Shown here: one piece after another, positions 8,251 to 18,235 of the stretch | How positions within the stretch are numbered: the first letter of the stretch is position 1 | Layout: every line of letters begins with the position of its first letter | Source of the DNA: Actinomadura_C alba | Lineage (GTDB): Bacteria; Actinomycetota; Actinomycetes; Streptosporangiales; Streptosporangiaceae | Direction: 5' to 3' | NCBI RefSeq assembly: GCF_039530285.1 | Contig: NZ_BAAAOK010000010.1 | Span: forward strand, 124,001 to 188,000 | Length of the DNA stretch: 64,000 nucleotides | Made by a program: the position numbers and the translations under genes | Notes under the pieces: model-generated | Database searches by the model: none | Seen by the model: the letters and a program-made list of their open reading frames with translations, nothing else | Told to the model about the DNA's origin: nothing

Positions 8251-8961
8251 TCACTGATCGCGTAGCAGCGCGACGTCGGACACCAGCCGGATGTGCTCGC
8301 GCATCGCCTCGGCGGCCCGTACCGGATCACCGGCGCGGATCGCGTCGGCGATACGGCGGTGGCTGCGCAGCGAGTGCTCCGGACGGCCCGGCTGCGACAG
8401 TGATTCGATCCTCGACTCCCGTACGGCGATGGCGATCTCGCCCATCAGGTCGGCGAGAAGGTTGGAGCGGGCCGTGGCGGTCACGGCCGCGTGGAACCGC
8501 TCGTCGCCGCCCTCCCCCAGCCCTCCCTCGCGCAGTTCGCGTTCCATCTGGGCGAGGGCCTCGTCGATGAGGAGCAGATCGGCCTCGGTGCGGCGCCGAG
8601 CGGCCAGCTCGGCGAGCTTGACCTCCAGTGCCTCGCGGGCCTCCAGCACCTCGGCCAGCCGGCGACGCCGCGCCTGGACCGCGCTGACGAGCCCCGCGTG
8701 GGAGTCCACCAGGACGGCACCCTCGCCATGCCGGACATCGACGATCCCCTGCACCTCGAGGGCGACGAGCGCCTGGCTGATGGACACCCGGCTCACGCCG
8801 AGCCGGGAGGCGAGCTCGCGCTCGGGCGGCAGCCGGTCGCCCGGCTGCAGGCCCGTGTCGCTGATGTACTCGCACAGGGTGCGGGCGAGCTGCTCATAGA
8901 GACGCGGGCGCTCGATGCGGCGCAACGACCTCGCGGGCGGAGACGACGGGCGCGTTGGCAT
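8251..8961 (-). CDS. FadR-type GntR-family transcriptional regulator
   Basis: A protein of 236 residues. The N-terminal winged helix-turn-helix is typical of GntR proteins: LYEQLARTLCEYISD, then LQPGDRLPPERELASRLGVSR and VSISQALVALEVQGIVDVRHG. The all-helical C-terminal FCD domain carries FHAAVTATARSNLLADLMGEI and ends SLRSHRRIADAIRAGDPVRAAEAMREHI, where the metal- or ligand-binding histidines lie. The ATG at 8961 is preceded by GGAGG. It is divergent from a fused carboxyltransferase gene, and the gap contains a small inverted repeat, so it probably controls itself and that gene in response to an organic acid or acyl-CoA. Confidence 0.88.
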   Translation of the reverse strand: MPTRPSSPPARSLRRIERPRLYEQLARTLCEYISDTGLQPGDRLPPERELASRLGVSRVSISQALVALEVQGIVDVRHGEGAVLVDSHAGLVSAVQARRRRLAEVLEAREALEVKLAELAARRRTEADLLLIDEALAQMERELREGGLGEGGDERFHAAVTATARSNLLADLMGEIAIAVRESRIESLSQPGRPEHSLRSHRRIADAIRAGDPVRAAEAMREHIRLVSDVALLRDQ

Positions 8962-8981
8962 GGGGCCTCCGGGGGCAGAGA

Positions 8982-9001
8982 TTGACAGTCACGATAACTG
9001 T
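8982..9001. promoter_or_regulatory. Candidate operator/promoter between FadR-type regulator and carboxyltransferase
   Basis: ACAGT (8985-8989) and ACTGT (8997-9001) form an inverted repeat with a 7-base spacer. It overlaps a TTGACA hexamer at 8982-8987 that could be a -35 box for the plus-strand gene. No convincing -10 box follows at the usual distance. The placement suggests autoregulation by the adjacent GntR protein. Confidence 0.4.
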
Positions 9002-9073
9002 GCAGGAGGCTAGGTCACCTGATCACTGTGCCACTTGATGTCTGGTCGTGCTCGTCGTGACGGGGTGGTCGTG

Positions 9074-10570
9074 ATGGCGCTCAGGGAAGGGCCGCGTGCT
9101 CTGGCCCTGATCGAGGCGGTGGTGGACGAGGGGTCCTGGCGGAGCTGGGACGAACCGATCACTTCGGTTCCCGCCGACCCGCACTACCGGGCCGACCTGG
9201 CGCGCGCCCGCGAGCGTACGGGTCTGGACGAGGCCGTCATCACCGGTGCGGGCCGCCTCCACGGACGGCGAGTGGCGATCATCGCGTGCGAGTTCGGATT
9301 CCTCGCCGGGTCCATCGGGGTCGACGCGGGCGAACGGCTCGTGCTCGCGGTCGAGCGCGCCACCAGGGAGCAGCTGCCTTTGCTGGCCTCGCCCGCCTCC
9401 GGCGGTACCCGGATGCAGGAGGGAACGATCGCGTTCCTCCAGATGGTCAAGGTCGCGGCGGCGATCGCCGATCACCGCGCGGCCGGGCTGCCCTACCTCG
9501 TCTACCTGCGCGATCCCACGACCGGAGGCGTGCTCGCCTCTTGGGGATCGCTCGGCCACGTGTCCGCGGCCGAGCCCGGCGCGCTCATCGGCTTCCTCGG
9601 CCCGCGCGTGCACGAGGCGTTGTACGGGGAGCCGTTCCCCGAGGGTGTCCAGGTCGCCGAGAACCTCCGTGCCCGTGGCCTGGTCGACGCGGTGCTCGCG
9701 CCCGAGGACATCGCGAGGGTCGCGGCGCGGGTCCTCGACGTCCTGTGCGCGCCACGGACGATCGTCCGCGCTGCGGCGCCGCCGGACGAACCTCTCGACG
9801 ACGTGCCCGCGGCCGAGTCGATCCGCCGGTCGCGGCGATCCGACCGCCCGGGGGTACAGGCGCTACTCGAAAGGGCGGCCCAGGACGTGACGCCACTGAG
9901 CGGTACGGCGGCCGGTGAACGCGACCCCGGTCTCCTGCTCGCCCTCGCCCGCTTCGGCGCGGCCCCGTGCGTGCTGCTCGGGCAGGATCGCCAGGCGCAG
10001 CGCAAGCACCAGCCACTCGGCCCGGCAGGCCTGCGGGAGGCCAGGCGCGGCATGCGGCTGGCCGCGGACCTGGGCCTGCCGCTGGTGTCCGTGATCGACA
10101 CGGGGGGCGCGGAGCTGTCCCGTGAGGCCGAGGAGGGCGGGCTCGCCGGGGAGATCGCACGTTGCCTGGCCGAGCTGGTCACGCTGCCGGCGCCGACCGT
10201 CTGCCTGCTGCTGGGGGAGGGCGCCGGCGGTGGGGCCCTGGCGATGCTGCCGGCGGATCGTGTCATCGCGGCCCAGCACGCGTGGCTTTCGCCGCTTCCG
10301 CCCGAGGGGGCGTCCGCGATCCTCTACCGCACCACCGAGCGGGCGGCCGAGATCGCTCAGCGCCAGGGCGTGCGGTCCGCCGACCTGCTCGCCAACGGGA
10401 TCGTCGACCGGATCGTCGCCGAACGACCGGACGCCGCCGACGAACCCGAGCCGTTCCTCGCCCGGGTGGGCGCGGTGCTCGAGGCCGAACTGGCGGAACT
10501 GCTCCAGCGTGACGCCGACGCGCGGATGGCCGAGCGCCGCCGCCGCTATCGCAGGCTCGGAGCCGGCTGA
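9074..10570 (+). CDS. Fused acyl-CoA carboxyltransferase (beta-like plus alpha-like halves)
   Basis: About 498 residues holding both halves of a biotin-dependent carboxyltransferase in one chain. Residues 1-240 follow the AccD-like crotonase fold (PLLASPASGGTRMQEGTIAFLQM, DPTTGGVLASWGSLG, PGALIGFLGPRV). Residues 260-498 follow the AccA-like fold (AGLREARRGMRLAADLGLPLVSVIDT, then LLGEGAGGGALAMLPADRV). It would transfer carboxyl from carboxybiotin to an acyl-CoA. No AccC or biotin carrier lies nearby, so those must be supplied in trans. The start is uncertain: ATG 9074 has GGGGTGG upstream, while ATG 9038 would add 12 residues without a ribosome site. Substrate unknown. Confidence 0.82.
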   Translation: MALREGPRALALIEAVVDEGSWRSWDEPITSVPADPHYRADLARARERTGLDEAVITGAGRLHGRRVAIIACEFGFLAGSIGVDAGERLVLAVERATREQLPLLASPASGGTRMQEGTIAFLQMVKVAAAIADHRAAGLPYLVYLRDPTTGGVLASWGSLGHVSAAEPGALIGFLGPRVHEALYGEPFPEGVQVAENLRARGLVDAVLAPEDIARVAARVLDVLCAPRTIVRAAAPPDEPLDDVPAAESIRRSRRSDRPGVQALLERAAQDVTPLSGTAAGERDPGLLLALARFGAAPCVLLGQDRQAQRKHQPLGPAGLREARRGMRLAADLGLPLVSVIDTGGAELSREAEEGGLAGEIARCLAELVTLPAPTVCLLLGEGAGGGALAMLPADRVIAAQHAWLSPLPPEGASAILYRTTERAAEIAQRQGVRSADLLANGIVDRIVAERPDAADEPEPFLARVGAVLEAELAELLQRDADARMAERRRRYRRLGAG

Positions 10571-10663
10571 GCGGAGCCGGGCCCGGCCGGCGGGAGGCGC
10601 CGGGCGGCGTGCGGCGGAGGTCGGGCCGCCCCAGTGCCGGGTGTCAGGCCGGTCGGGGCCCGA

Positions 10664-11809
10664 TCAGGGCGCGAGGCTGCGGATGAGGTCGCCGACCCGG
10701 ACGATTCCGAGGCAGCGTCCCACCTCGTCGATGACGACGAGGTCGTCGTAGACGCGGTCGTTCTCCTTGCCCGCCGCGCGGAGCGCGGCGATGGCCGGGA
10801 CCGTCCGTGGCACCAGCCGCGGCGGATCGGCCAGCCGGGCGGCGGGCCGCTGCGCGTGCAGCGCGTGGCCGTACGGTCCGGAGATCGAGAGGAGGAATCT
10901 GGTGCGGTCGACGGTGTACCGGGGCCGCTGGTGGGCGTCGACGAGCACCACGCTGGTCGTGCCCCGCTCGGCGTTGAGCGCGGTGAGCACGTCGTCCGCG
11001 GTCGCGGTGTCGGCCATCGTGACGGCCGGCAGGGTGAACTCCGAGACCCGCGCGCCGAGGCCGGTGTCGTTGTGCGGTTCGGGCGCGGAGTCGGACTCGC
11101 TGGGCAGGACCGGCACTGTCACGCCCATGCCCGGATGCCAGTCAGGAGGGGCGAGCAGAGGCCCCTGCACCAGCCGCACGCCGAGCCCGCGCAGATGGAT
11201 CAGCTGTTTCTCGGTGGCCATGCCGGGCGCGAGCACATGCGTCCCCATCCGGCGCGACAGCCTGACGAGGGCCTCGGCGAGGGCGGAGCGCCGGTCCTCC
11301 GACGATGCCCGGCGGGCCAGGTCCGGATCGAGCTTCACGAGGTACGGCGTGTCGTCGACGAGCAGGTCGAGGGGCGTGTGCGCGGCGCCGAGGCCGGTGA
11401 GCCCGATCAGGTAACCGGCTTTGCGCAGGTCGCGCAGCGAGGTGGAGACCTGTGCGCGCTGTGCGGGAGCGAACCCCCCGGTCACGCAGATCAGGATCTC
11501 GTTCGGCCGCCGGCCGGTGTCGAGCAGTCCCCGGTGCAGGCCCACGAGCGCATCGCGTCCCCTGGCCAGGGTCTCCATCTTGACGGTGATCTGCAGAGGC
11601 AGCCGCGTTCCCGCCTCGGCGGCCAGACGGGCACCGAGTACCGCACGGCGCACGTCCTCGTCCGCCGGGTCGAAACGGGTCGGCGCGTTGTCGGCGGTCG
11701 GCGTCGGATGCGTCTCGACGGCGATGACCGTGCCCGTGTCGAGGTCGACGATCGGTTGAAACACCACACTCGCCGGGAGCGGCGAGTTTATGACATTTCG
11801 GACAGACAC
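10664..11809 (-). CDS. Degenerate EAL-domain protein with C-terminal CBS-like region
   Basis: A protein of 381 residues. The first 240 have the frame of an EAL cyclic-di-GMP phosphodiesterase (VVFQPIVDLDTGTVIAVE, then YLVKLDPDL and GVRLVQGPLLAPP). The key motifs are lost: the EAL/ELL triad position reads ETH, and the metal-binding DDFGTG position reads TGLGAA. It is therefore unlikely to hydrolyse cyclic-di-GMP, though it could bind it or a partner. Residues 260-381 resemble a CBS pair (TATADDVLTALNAERGTTSVVLVD and DDLVVIDEVGRCLGIVRVGDLI). The start is GTG at 11809. It is a single-gene unit with no kinase or GGDEF partner nearby. Confidence 0.75.
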   Translation of the reverse strand: MSVRNVINSPLPASVVFQPIVDLDTGTVIAVETHPTPTADNAPTRFDPADEDVRRAVLGARLAAEAGTRLPLQITVKMETLARGRDALVGLHRGLLDTGRRPNEILICVTGGFAPAQRAQVSTSLRDLRKAGYLIGLTGLGAAHTPLDLLVDDTPYLVKLDPDLARRASSEDRRSALAEALVRLSRRMGTHVLAPGMATEKQLIHLRGLGVRLVQGPLLAPPDWHPGMGVTVPVLPSESDSAPEPHNDTGLGARVSEFTLPAVTMADTATADDVLTALNAERGTTSVVLVDAHQRPRYTVDRTRFLLSISGPYGHALHAQRPAARLADPPRLVPRTVPAIAALRAAGKENDRVYDDLVVIDEVGRCLGIVRVGDLIRSLAP

Positions 11810-11910
11810 CTATGAATCGTGCCACCCGAAAACGGATTTCTCTGCAGGCGTGAGGTGGTGTTCATCCAGAATTCGCCCAGGTGGGCACGGCGTGGCGGAC
11901 CAGGGCAGGT

Positions 11911-11980
11911 CGACCAGGGCGGACCAGGGCCGACCAGGGCGGATTCCGGTGGACCCCGGTGGACCCCGGTGGACCCCGGC
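11911..11980 (+). repeat. Seven tandem 10-bp repeats
   Basis: Seven consecutive 10-mers fill 11911-11980. Three are of the type SGACCAGGGC, one is a transition unit, and three are GGACCCCGGY. They sit in the gap between the EAL-CBS gene start and the stop of a minus-strand membrane-protein gene. No coding or regulatory role is apparent. Confidence 0.8.
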
Positions 11981-11990
11981 CTATCGGGGC

Positions 11991-12359
11991 TCACTGGGCG
12001 CGACCGGCGACGAGAAGCGAGAACGCGTAGGTCGCGCCCGCGAGTGCCGCCAGCCACGCGTACGGCCCGACCGTGCCATCGCGGAGCGCCTGCACGACGA
12101 GGCCGGCGACGACGCCCATGGTGAGGACGTCCCCCGTCATCGCGGCCGCTCTCAGGTGGCTGCGAGCGCGGTGGCCCGATCCGAACGCCTCGCTGAGCGA
12201 CAACGCCGGTTCGTGCCGCCGGATGGCGAGGAGGAGCGCGTAGCCCAGCAGTACGGCGAGGGCGGTCCACGCGCTGCGGGAACGGCCGTCGAGAAGCAGG
12301 GCGGTCGCCACGCCGAGGCCGACGCCGGCGGTGAGCCCGGGCACTAACCAGCGCTTCAT
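11991..12359 (-). CDS. Small membrane protein of unknown function
   Basis: About 122 residues with four likely membrane segments: LVPGLTAGVGLGVATALLLD, AWTALAVLLGYALLLAI, DVLTMGVVAGLVVQALRDG and YAWLAALAGATYAFSLLVAG. A charged stretch, FGSGHRARSHLRAAAMTG, separates the second and third. The start at 12359 (MKRWLVPG) is preceded by GAAGG; a longer reading from 12404 would bypass that site. No family is recognised and no operon partner is present. Confidence 0.65.
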   Translation of the reverse strand: MKRWLVPGLTAGVGLGVATALLLDGRSRSAWTALAVLLGYALLLAIRRHEPALSLSEAFGSGHRARSHLRAAAMTGDVLTMGVVAGLVVQALRDGTVGPYAWLAALAGATYAFSLLVAGRAQ

Positions 12360-12698
12360 GCGCCGACCTTCAGGGGCAATCCACATGGTGGCCATCTTGC
12401 CCAATCAGCGTCCGACCTGGGGAGATCGCCGTGCGGCGTGGCGGGAAACGTTGCATTCATCGGGCCGTTTCGCCCGGAACGCCGGGGTCGTGACGGGTGC
12501 GGTGACGAGGTCGCGTCGCGGGCGTGCGCCGGGCGTGACGCGCCGCCGGCGCCCCCCGGGTCGAGGTGGCTTGCGTCAGGGGCGTCCGCACGTCACCGAT
12601 CCCCGCCGGCCGCCCTGACCGGCACGCCATGCCGGATCCGGCCGATTCGCCGTCGTTTGATCGACTCCCAGCCCACGCTGTCTGTATGTTGTGGCCTC
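12360..12698. other. Intergenic region before the AIM24 genes
   Basis: About 340 bases without a credible gene. A short hairpin, CCGGCA/TGCCGG, lies near 12620-12637. Near the right end TTGATC (about 12658) and TATGTT (12685-12690) could be a -35/-10 pair whose start point would fall on or just before the GTG at 12699, implying a leaderless message. Otherwise I see nothing in it. Confidence 0.4.
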
Positions 12699-13337
12699 GT
12701 GGCTAGATTTCGGTTGCACGGCTCGAAGATGCTCGCCGTCGACATGGCGGGGGAGACGGTCCGGGCCATGAACGGCTCGATGGTCGCCTACGACGGGGAA
12801 ATGACCTTCAAACGCCAGGGGATGACCGGCGGCGAAGGGCTGCGCGGGGCGCTGCGCCGCAGGGTCGCGGGCGAGAGCATGACCTTGATGGAGGTCACCG
12901 GCCAGGGCACGGTGTACTTCGCCAGCGAGGCGACGGAGGTCACCCTGGTCGAACTCGCGGGCGACACCCTGCTGGTCGAATCCGACAGCCTTCTCGCCCT
13001 CGACGGCCGGCTGCAGACGGGTGTGCAGTTCATCGGGCTGCGGGGGATGGGCACCGGGCAGGGACTCGCGACCACCAAGGTGGAAGGCCAGGGGACCGTG
13101 GCGATCCTGTCCGACGGCCCCGCGATCGCGCTCGAGGTCGCCCCGGGGACGCCGCTGTGCGTCGATCCGCACGCCTACGTGGCACACCGAGGGCAGCTGC
13201 AACAGGACGTCGTGACCGACGTCAACTGGCGCACGGTGCTCGGGCAGGGCTCCGGTGAGAGCGTGCAGTTCCGGTACCAGGGGCACGGGCTGGTCTACGT
13301 TCAGCCGGCCGAGCGCGGCGGGATTTTGGAGATCTGA
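12699..13337 (+). CDS. AIM24 family protein, first of three in tandem
   Basis: A protein of 212 residues, an AIM24-type beta-rich domain protein. It opens RFRLHGSKMLAVDMAGE, followed by GSMVAYDGEMTFKRQG, the family's typical pairing of a short strand and a glycine turn. Later come VTGQGTVYFASEATEVTLVEL and a SGESVQFRYQGHGLVYVQPAE end, shared with the two following genes. The bacterial function is unknown; the yeast namesake affects mitochondrial inner-membrane organisation. The GTG at 12699 is chosen because conserved sequence begins there; it lacks a clear ribosome site and may be leaderless. The stop overlaps the next ATG. Confidence 0.82.
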   Translation: MARFRLHGSKMLAVDMAGETVRAMNGSMVAYDGEMTFKRQGMTGGEGLRGALRRRVAGESMTLMEVTGQGTVYFASEATEVTLVELAGDTLLVESDSLLALDGRLQTGVQFIGLRGMGTGQGLATTKVEGQGTVAILSDGPAIALEVAPGTPLCVDPHAYVAHRGQLQQDVVTDVNWRTVLGQGSGESVQFRYQGHGLVYVQPAERGGILEI

Positions 13338-13987
13338 TGCCGGGATACACCTCGATCAACGCGAAGATGGTGCAGGTGCCCATCGGCCATGGTCAGGACG
13401 TCTACAGCAGGCGCGGGTCGATGCTCGCCTACGTGGGCAACGTCGACTTCGCCCCCACCGTGACCGACGGCCAGGGGATCGGCGGCGCGATCGGCCGCCG
13501 CATGGCCGGCGAATCCGTGCCGATGATGCACGTGACCGGCCAGGGCACCGCGATGTTCGGCCACGCCGGGCTGTACGTGCACGTCATCGAGCTGACCGGC
13601 GACACGCTCTACATCGAGGCCGACCGGCTGCTCCTGTACGACGCCACCCTGCAGAAGGGGACGATGTTCCTGGGCGAGCAGGGCGGCGCGCGCGGGGTCA
13701 TCAGGGGCGCGGTCAGCGGTCAGGGCCTGTTCACCACGACCCTGGTCGGCCGGGGCTCGTGCGCGGTGATCTCGCACGGCGGTGTCATCGAGCTGCCCAT
13801 CACCCCGCAGCGCCCCATCCACGTCGACCCGCAGGCCTACGTCGCCCACCGGGGCCAGGTGGACAACACGCTCACCACGGCCATGGGGCTTCGGGACATG
13901 ATCGGCCGTGGCTCTGGCGAGGGCTTCCAGCTCCGGCTGACCGGCACCGGCACCGTCTATGTCCAGGCCAGCGAGAGGAAGGTCTGA
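13337..13987 (+). CDS. AIM24 family protein, second of three in tandem
   Basis: A protein of 216 residues, paralogous to both neighbours. It opens YTSINAKMVQVPIGHGQDVYSRRGSMLAYVGNVDF, the clearest AIM24 start in the trio. A central glycine-rich strand repeat, VTGQGTAMFGHAGLYVHVIEL, aligns with the first protein's VTGQGTVYFASEATEVTLVEL, and it ends GSGEGFQLRLTGTGTVYVQASE. The ATG overlaps the preceding stop (TGATG), so the genes are coupled. It has no membrane span or signal peptide. It probably forms hetero-oligomers with its neighbours; this is inference from coupling and paralogy. Confidence 0.85.
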   Translation: MPGYTSINAKMVQVPIGHGQDVYSRRGSMLAYVGNVDFAPTVTDGQGIGGAIGRRMAGESVPMMHVTGQGTAMFGHAGLYVHVIELTGDTLYIEADRLLLYDATLQKGTMFLGEQGGARGVIRGAVSGQGLFTTTLVGRGSCAVISHGGVIELPITPQRPIHVDPQAYVAHRGQVDNTLTTAMGLRDMIGRGSGEGFQLRLTGTGTVYVQASERKV

Positions 13988-13990
13988 GCC

Positions 13991-14743
13991 TTGACCAGCA
14001 CCACGTTCAACGCGGCGACGCTGCCCGCCAACGACAACGTCAACCCGTACGCCTTCTCGGTGGACCTGAACGGCCAGTGGTTCACCCAGAAGGGCAAGAT
14101 GATCGCCTACTACGGGCAGATCCGGTTCCAGGCGCTGTCGGCCGGCCCGCTCGACATGCTCGTCGCCGAGAGCTTCCACTCACCGCTCTACGCCCATGAC
14201 TGGATCGTCGCCGAGGGGCAGGGCAAGCTGCTGCTCGCCGACCGGGGCTTCGACATCAACTCCTACGACCTGGACAAGGGCAACCTGACGATCCGGGCCG
14301 CCAACCTGCTGGCCTTCGAGCCGGGGCTGGAGCTCAAGCAGTCGATCATCCCGGGCTTCCTCACCCTGATCGGCACCGGCCGGTTCGTGGCCGCTTCCAA
14401 CGGACCCGTGCACTTCGTCGAGCCGCCCATCCGCGTCGACCCGCAGGCGCTGCTGGGCTGGGCCGACTGCCCGTCGCCCTGCCATCACTACGACCACGGT
14501 TATGTGCGCGGTGTGCTCGGCGCGGCCCGGATGATGTTCGGCGTCGGCGGTACCTCGGGCGAGGAGCACCAGTTCGACTTCACCGGCGAGGGCACGGTGC
14601 TCATACAGTCCTCAGAGCACGTCACGAGCTCCGACGCGATGCTGCGCGAGCTGGAGGGGCAGATCGGCATGCTCGGCGTTCCGGGGCTGCGGCAGCTGCA
14701 CGGGACCATCGCCCAGCGGCTCGCCGCCGAGCAGCAGCACTGA
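13991..14743 (+). CDS. AIM24 family protein, third of three in tandem
   Basis: A protein of 250 residues and the most divergent of the three. It has the AIM24 opening NPYAFSVDLNGQWFTQKGKMIAYYG, a longer middle, and the end SGEEHQFDFTGEGTVLIQSSE, plus a helical C-terminal tail of about 40 residues (MLRELEGQIGMLG). A Cys/His-rich insertion, WADCPSPCHHYDHGY near residue 158, is absent from the other two and could bind a metal. Translation starts at a TTG at 13991, three bases after the previous stop. There is no terminator between the trio, so one operon is likely. Confidence 0.82.
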   Translation: MTSTTFNAATLPANDNVNPYAFSVDLNGQWFTQKGKMIAYYGQIRFQALSAGPLDMLVAESFHSPLYAHDWIVAEGQGKLLLADRGFDINSYDLDKGNLTIRAANLLAFEPGLELKQSIIPGFLTLIGTGRFVAASNGPVHFVEPPIRVDPQALLGWADCPSPCHHYDHGYVRGVLGAARMMFGVGGTSGEEHQFDFTGEGTVLIQSSEHVTSSDAMLRELEGQIGMLGVPGLRQLHGTIAQRLAAEQQH

Positions 14744-14855
14744 CCCCCCACTGAGCGGCGACCGGCCGGCGACCGGGCAGCGACACAGCGGCGACCGACA
14801 CAGCGGCGAACCGACCGGCGACACTGACCTGGCCGAGCGGGCACCGACCTCGCGA

Positions 14856-15935
14856 TCACCGCGCCGGGCGCCGCCGGCGCACCCGTGCGAACACCGCGAT
14901 CGAGGTGGCGAGCGCGCCCACCACGACGACCGCCCCGGCGGGCAGCAGGACCAGCCCGGCCGGGACACCGAGCAGGCGCACGACCTCGGTCTCGTAGACG
15001 GTCTCGCGGTAGGGCGTGTCGGCCGCCGTGTAGCGGTAGTGGAAGTCGTCGGTGATGAGCCGCGGCGGCAGATGCCGGTTGAGCGCCTCCGTCAGGAACA
15101 CCCGGCCACCGAGGAAGCGCTTGAGTTCGGGTGAGGCCACCTGGGCGGGGTCGATCCAGCCCGCGAAGGCGATCTCGTCCCGCGGGGCCCGCGACGCCAC
15201 GCGCTCGACCCGGTGCGGCGCCAGGACGTAGAGGTGCACCGACTGCGCCGACGTGGCCCGCTGGGACAGCCGCATCGGGTAGACGAGCTCACGGGTGCGG
15301 AAGGAGATCTGCAGCGGGTCCAGCTCTCCCGAGAGGGTCTGGCCGGGGCCGGGATCGAGTTTCACCGCGACGTACTTCCAGCCCATCGCGACATAGGGAG
15401 CGAGCGCCTCGTCCAGGCCGGGGCTGAGGCGGTAGCCGTTGTCCTTCAGCCAGCCCGAGAGCGCCGCCGGGTCGTTCGCGGCGAGCGTCGCGACCGTGAA
15501 GGGCCCGAGGCGCTTCTCGCCCAGCACGGAGACCCCGCCGCCGGGGCTCGCCGGCGCCCCGGCGCTGTCGGCGCCGCCGAAGCCGAACGACCCGAACCAG
15601 GAACGCCGCCGCACCACCCGCGGGTCGGTCAGCTTGTCCAGTTCGCGGAACCATACGCGGTCGCCGAGCCGGACCTGTGCCGGGGACGGGGTCGGGAACA
15701 GCCATCCGGCGTGCCGGGTGCGGGACTCGACGGAGAGCCGCATCACGATCTGCTGGGTGCCCGCCTTCTCGTCGAACCGCACGATCGAGGTCTCGTCGGC
15801 GACGTCGACTCCGGATCTGCCCGCGGGGCCGACGAACGCGCCGCAGCCGCACGCCCAGGAGGGCTGTACGAGCGCCGCCCCGGTCCAGGCCGACAGCAGT
15901 CCGGCGACCGCGGCGAGGCGTCCCAGAATCCGCAT
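14856..15935 (-). CDS. DUF2330 secreted/membrane-anchored protein
   Basis: A protein of 359 residues with an N-terminal signal peptide (ILGRLAAVAGLLSAWTGAAL, cleavage likely before the CGCGAFV segment). This is followed by the DUF2330 pattern: CGCGAFVGP at the mature N-terminus, DETSIVRFDEKAGTQQIVM and HAGWLFPTPSPAQV. A C-terminal hydrophobic segment (AGLVLLPAGAVVVVGALATS) followed by RVRRRRPAR should anchor it in the membrane with the bulk outside. Function unknown. Two cysteines at the mature N-terminus could form a disulfide. It is convergent with the AIM24 trio. Confidence 0.85.
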   Translation of the reverse strand: MRILGRLAAVAGLLSAWTGAALVQPSWACGCGAFVGPAGRSGVDVADETSIVRFDEKAGTQQIVMRLSVESRTRHAGWLFPTPSPAQVRLGDRVWFRELDKLTDPRVVRRRSWFGSFGFGGADSAGAPASPGGGVSVLGEKRLGPFTVATLAANDPAALSGWLKDNGYRLSPGLDEALAPYVAMGWKYVAVKLDPGPGQTLSGELDPLQISFRTRELVYPMRLSQRATSAQSVHLYVLAPHRVERVASRAPRDEIAFAGWIDPAQVASPELKRFLGGRVFLTEALNRHLPPRLITDDFHYRYTAADTPYRETVYETEVVRLLGVPAGLVLLPAGAVVVVGALATSIAVFARVRRRRPAR

Positions 15936-16099
15936 TGATCACTCCCGTGCGTGGATGTGGTGCACTCGGCGTCACGTACACTGATCAGATGCTCCCGGAC
16001 TGACAGGTCTTGAGCGCGTCGCGGTGACATGACCCGGACGCGCTCTGTTGTGCCGTCGGCCTGCCAACCCTATTCCCCTCAAAGCGGAGCGTCACCACT

Positions 16100-17698
<1,599 letters not shown>

Positions 17699-17813
17699 CC
17701 TGCGCGGGATCTCCTTCGATCTTTTCTGGCGTAGTGGGTAGCCGATCCGGCCGGAATGACTGATCATGGCGGGGGATAACGCAGCGGTCACCACATCACT
17801 ACGGGAGGTACTC

Positions 17814-18026
17814 GTGGCCGAGACCCTTAAGAAGGGCACCCGCGTGACCGGTGCCGAGCGCGACAAGCTGGCGGCGGAACTCAAAAAGAGGTACGACTCC
17901 GGCGAGAGCATTCGCGCTCTGGCTGCCGCCACCGGCCGCTCGTACGGATTCATTCACCGCATCCTCACGGAGTCCGGCGTGAATCTGCGTGGGCGCGGTG
18001 GAGCTACACGCGGTAAGAAGTCCTGA
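17814..18026 (+). CDS. Small conserved actinobacterial helix-turn-helix protein
   Basis: A protein of 70 residues, basic, beginning (V/M)AETLKKGTRVTGAERDKLAAEL. A helix-turn-helix, GESIRALAAATGRSYGFIHRIL, leads to a glycine/lysine-rich end, GRGGATRGKKS. The GTG at 17814 follows GGGAGG at the ideal distance; in-frame codons further upstream are spurious. Proteins of this size and sequence are widespread in actinomycetes. The HTH suggests nucleoid or promoter binding, but I know of no assigned target. It stands alone between the ABC-F gene and a long GC-rich hairpin. Confidence 0.88.
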   Translation: MAETLKKGTRVTGAERDKLAAELKKRYDSGESIRALAAATGRSYGFIHRILTESGVNLRGRGGATRGKKS

Positions 18027-18059
18027 CACTCACCCCCGCACGAACGCACAACACCCGAT

Positions 18060-18096
18060 CCGCCACCGTGGCCGGCCCGTACGGCCGCGGTGGCGG
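18060..18096. terminator. Probable hairpin terminator without T-tract
   Basis: Fifteen-base arms at 18060-18074 and 18082-18096 pair with a single mismatch around a 7-base loop (core CCGCCACCG/CGGTGGCGG). There is no T run, as is common for actinomycete hairpin terminators. It lies 34 bases after the small HTH gene. Confidence 0.6.
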
Positions 18097-18235
18097 GGAG
18101 GTCGGGCCGGTCGGGCCGGTCCGGAGTCGCCGTCACCGTGCCCGGTAGGGTCGGGCGCGGCGGTGGGCGGGTGCCCGCCGCCGTGGCGAGACCGCGTCGG
18201 GGGCTCGCCACGGCGTTGTGGAAGGAGCCCCACCC

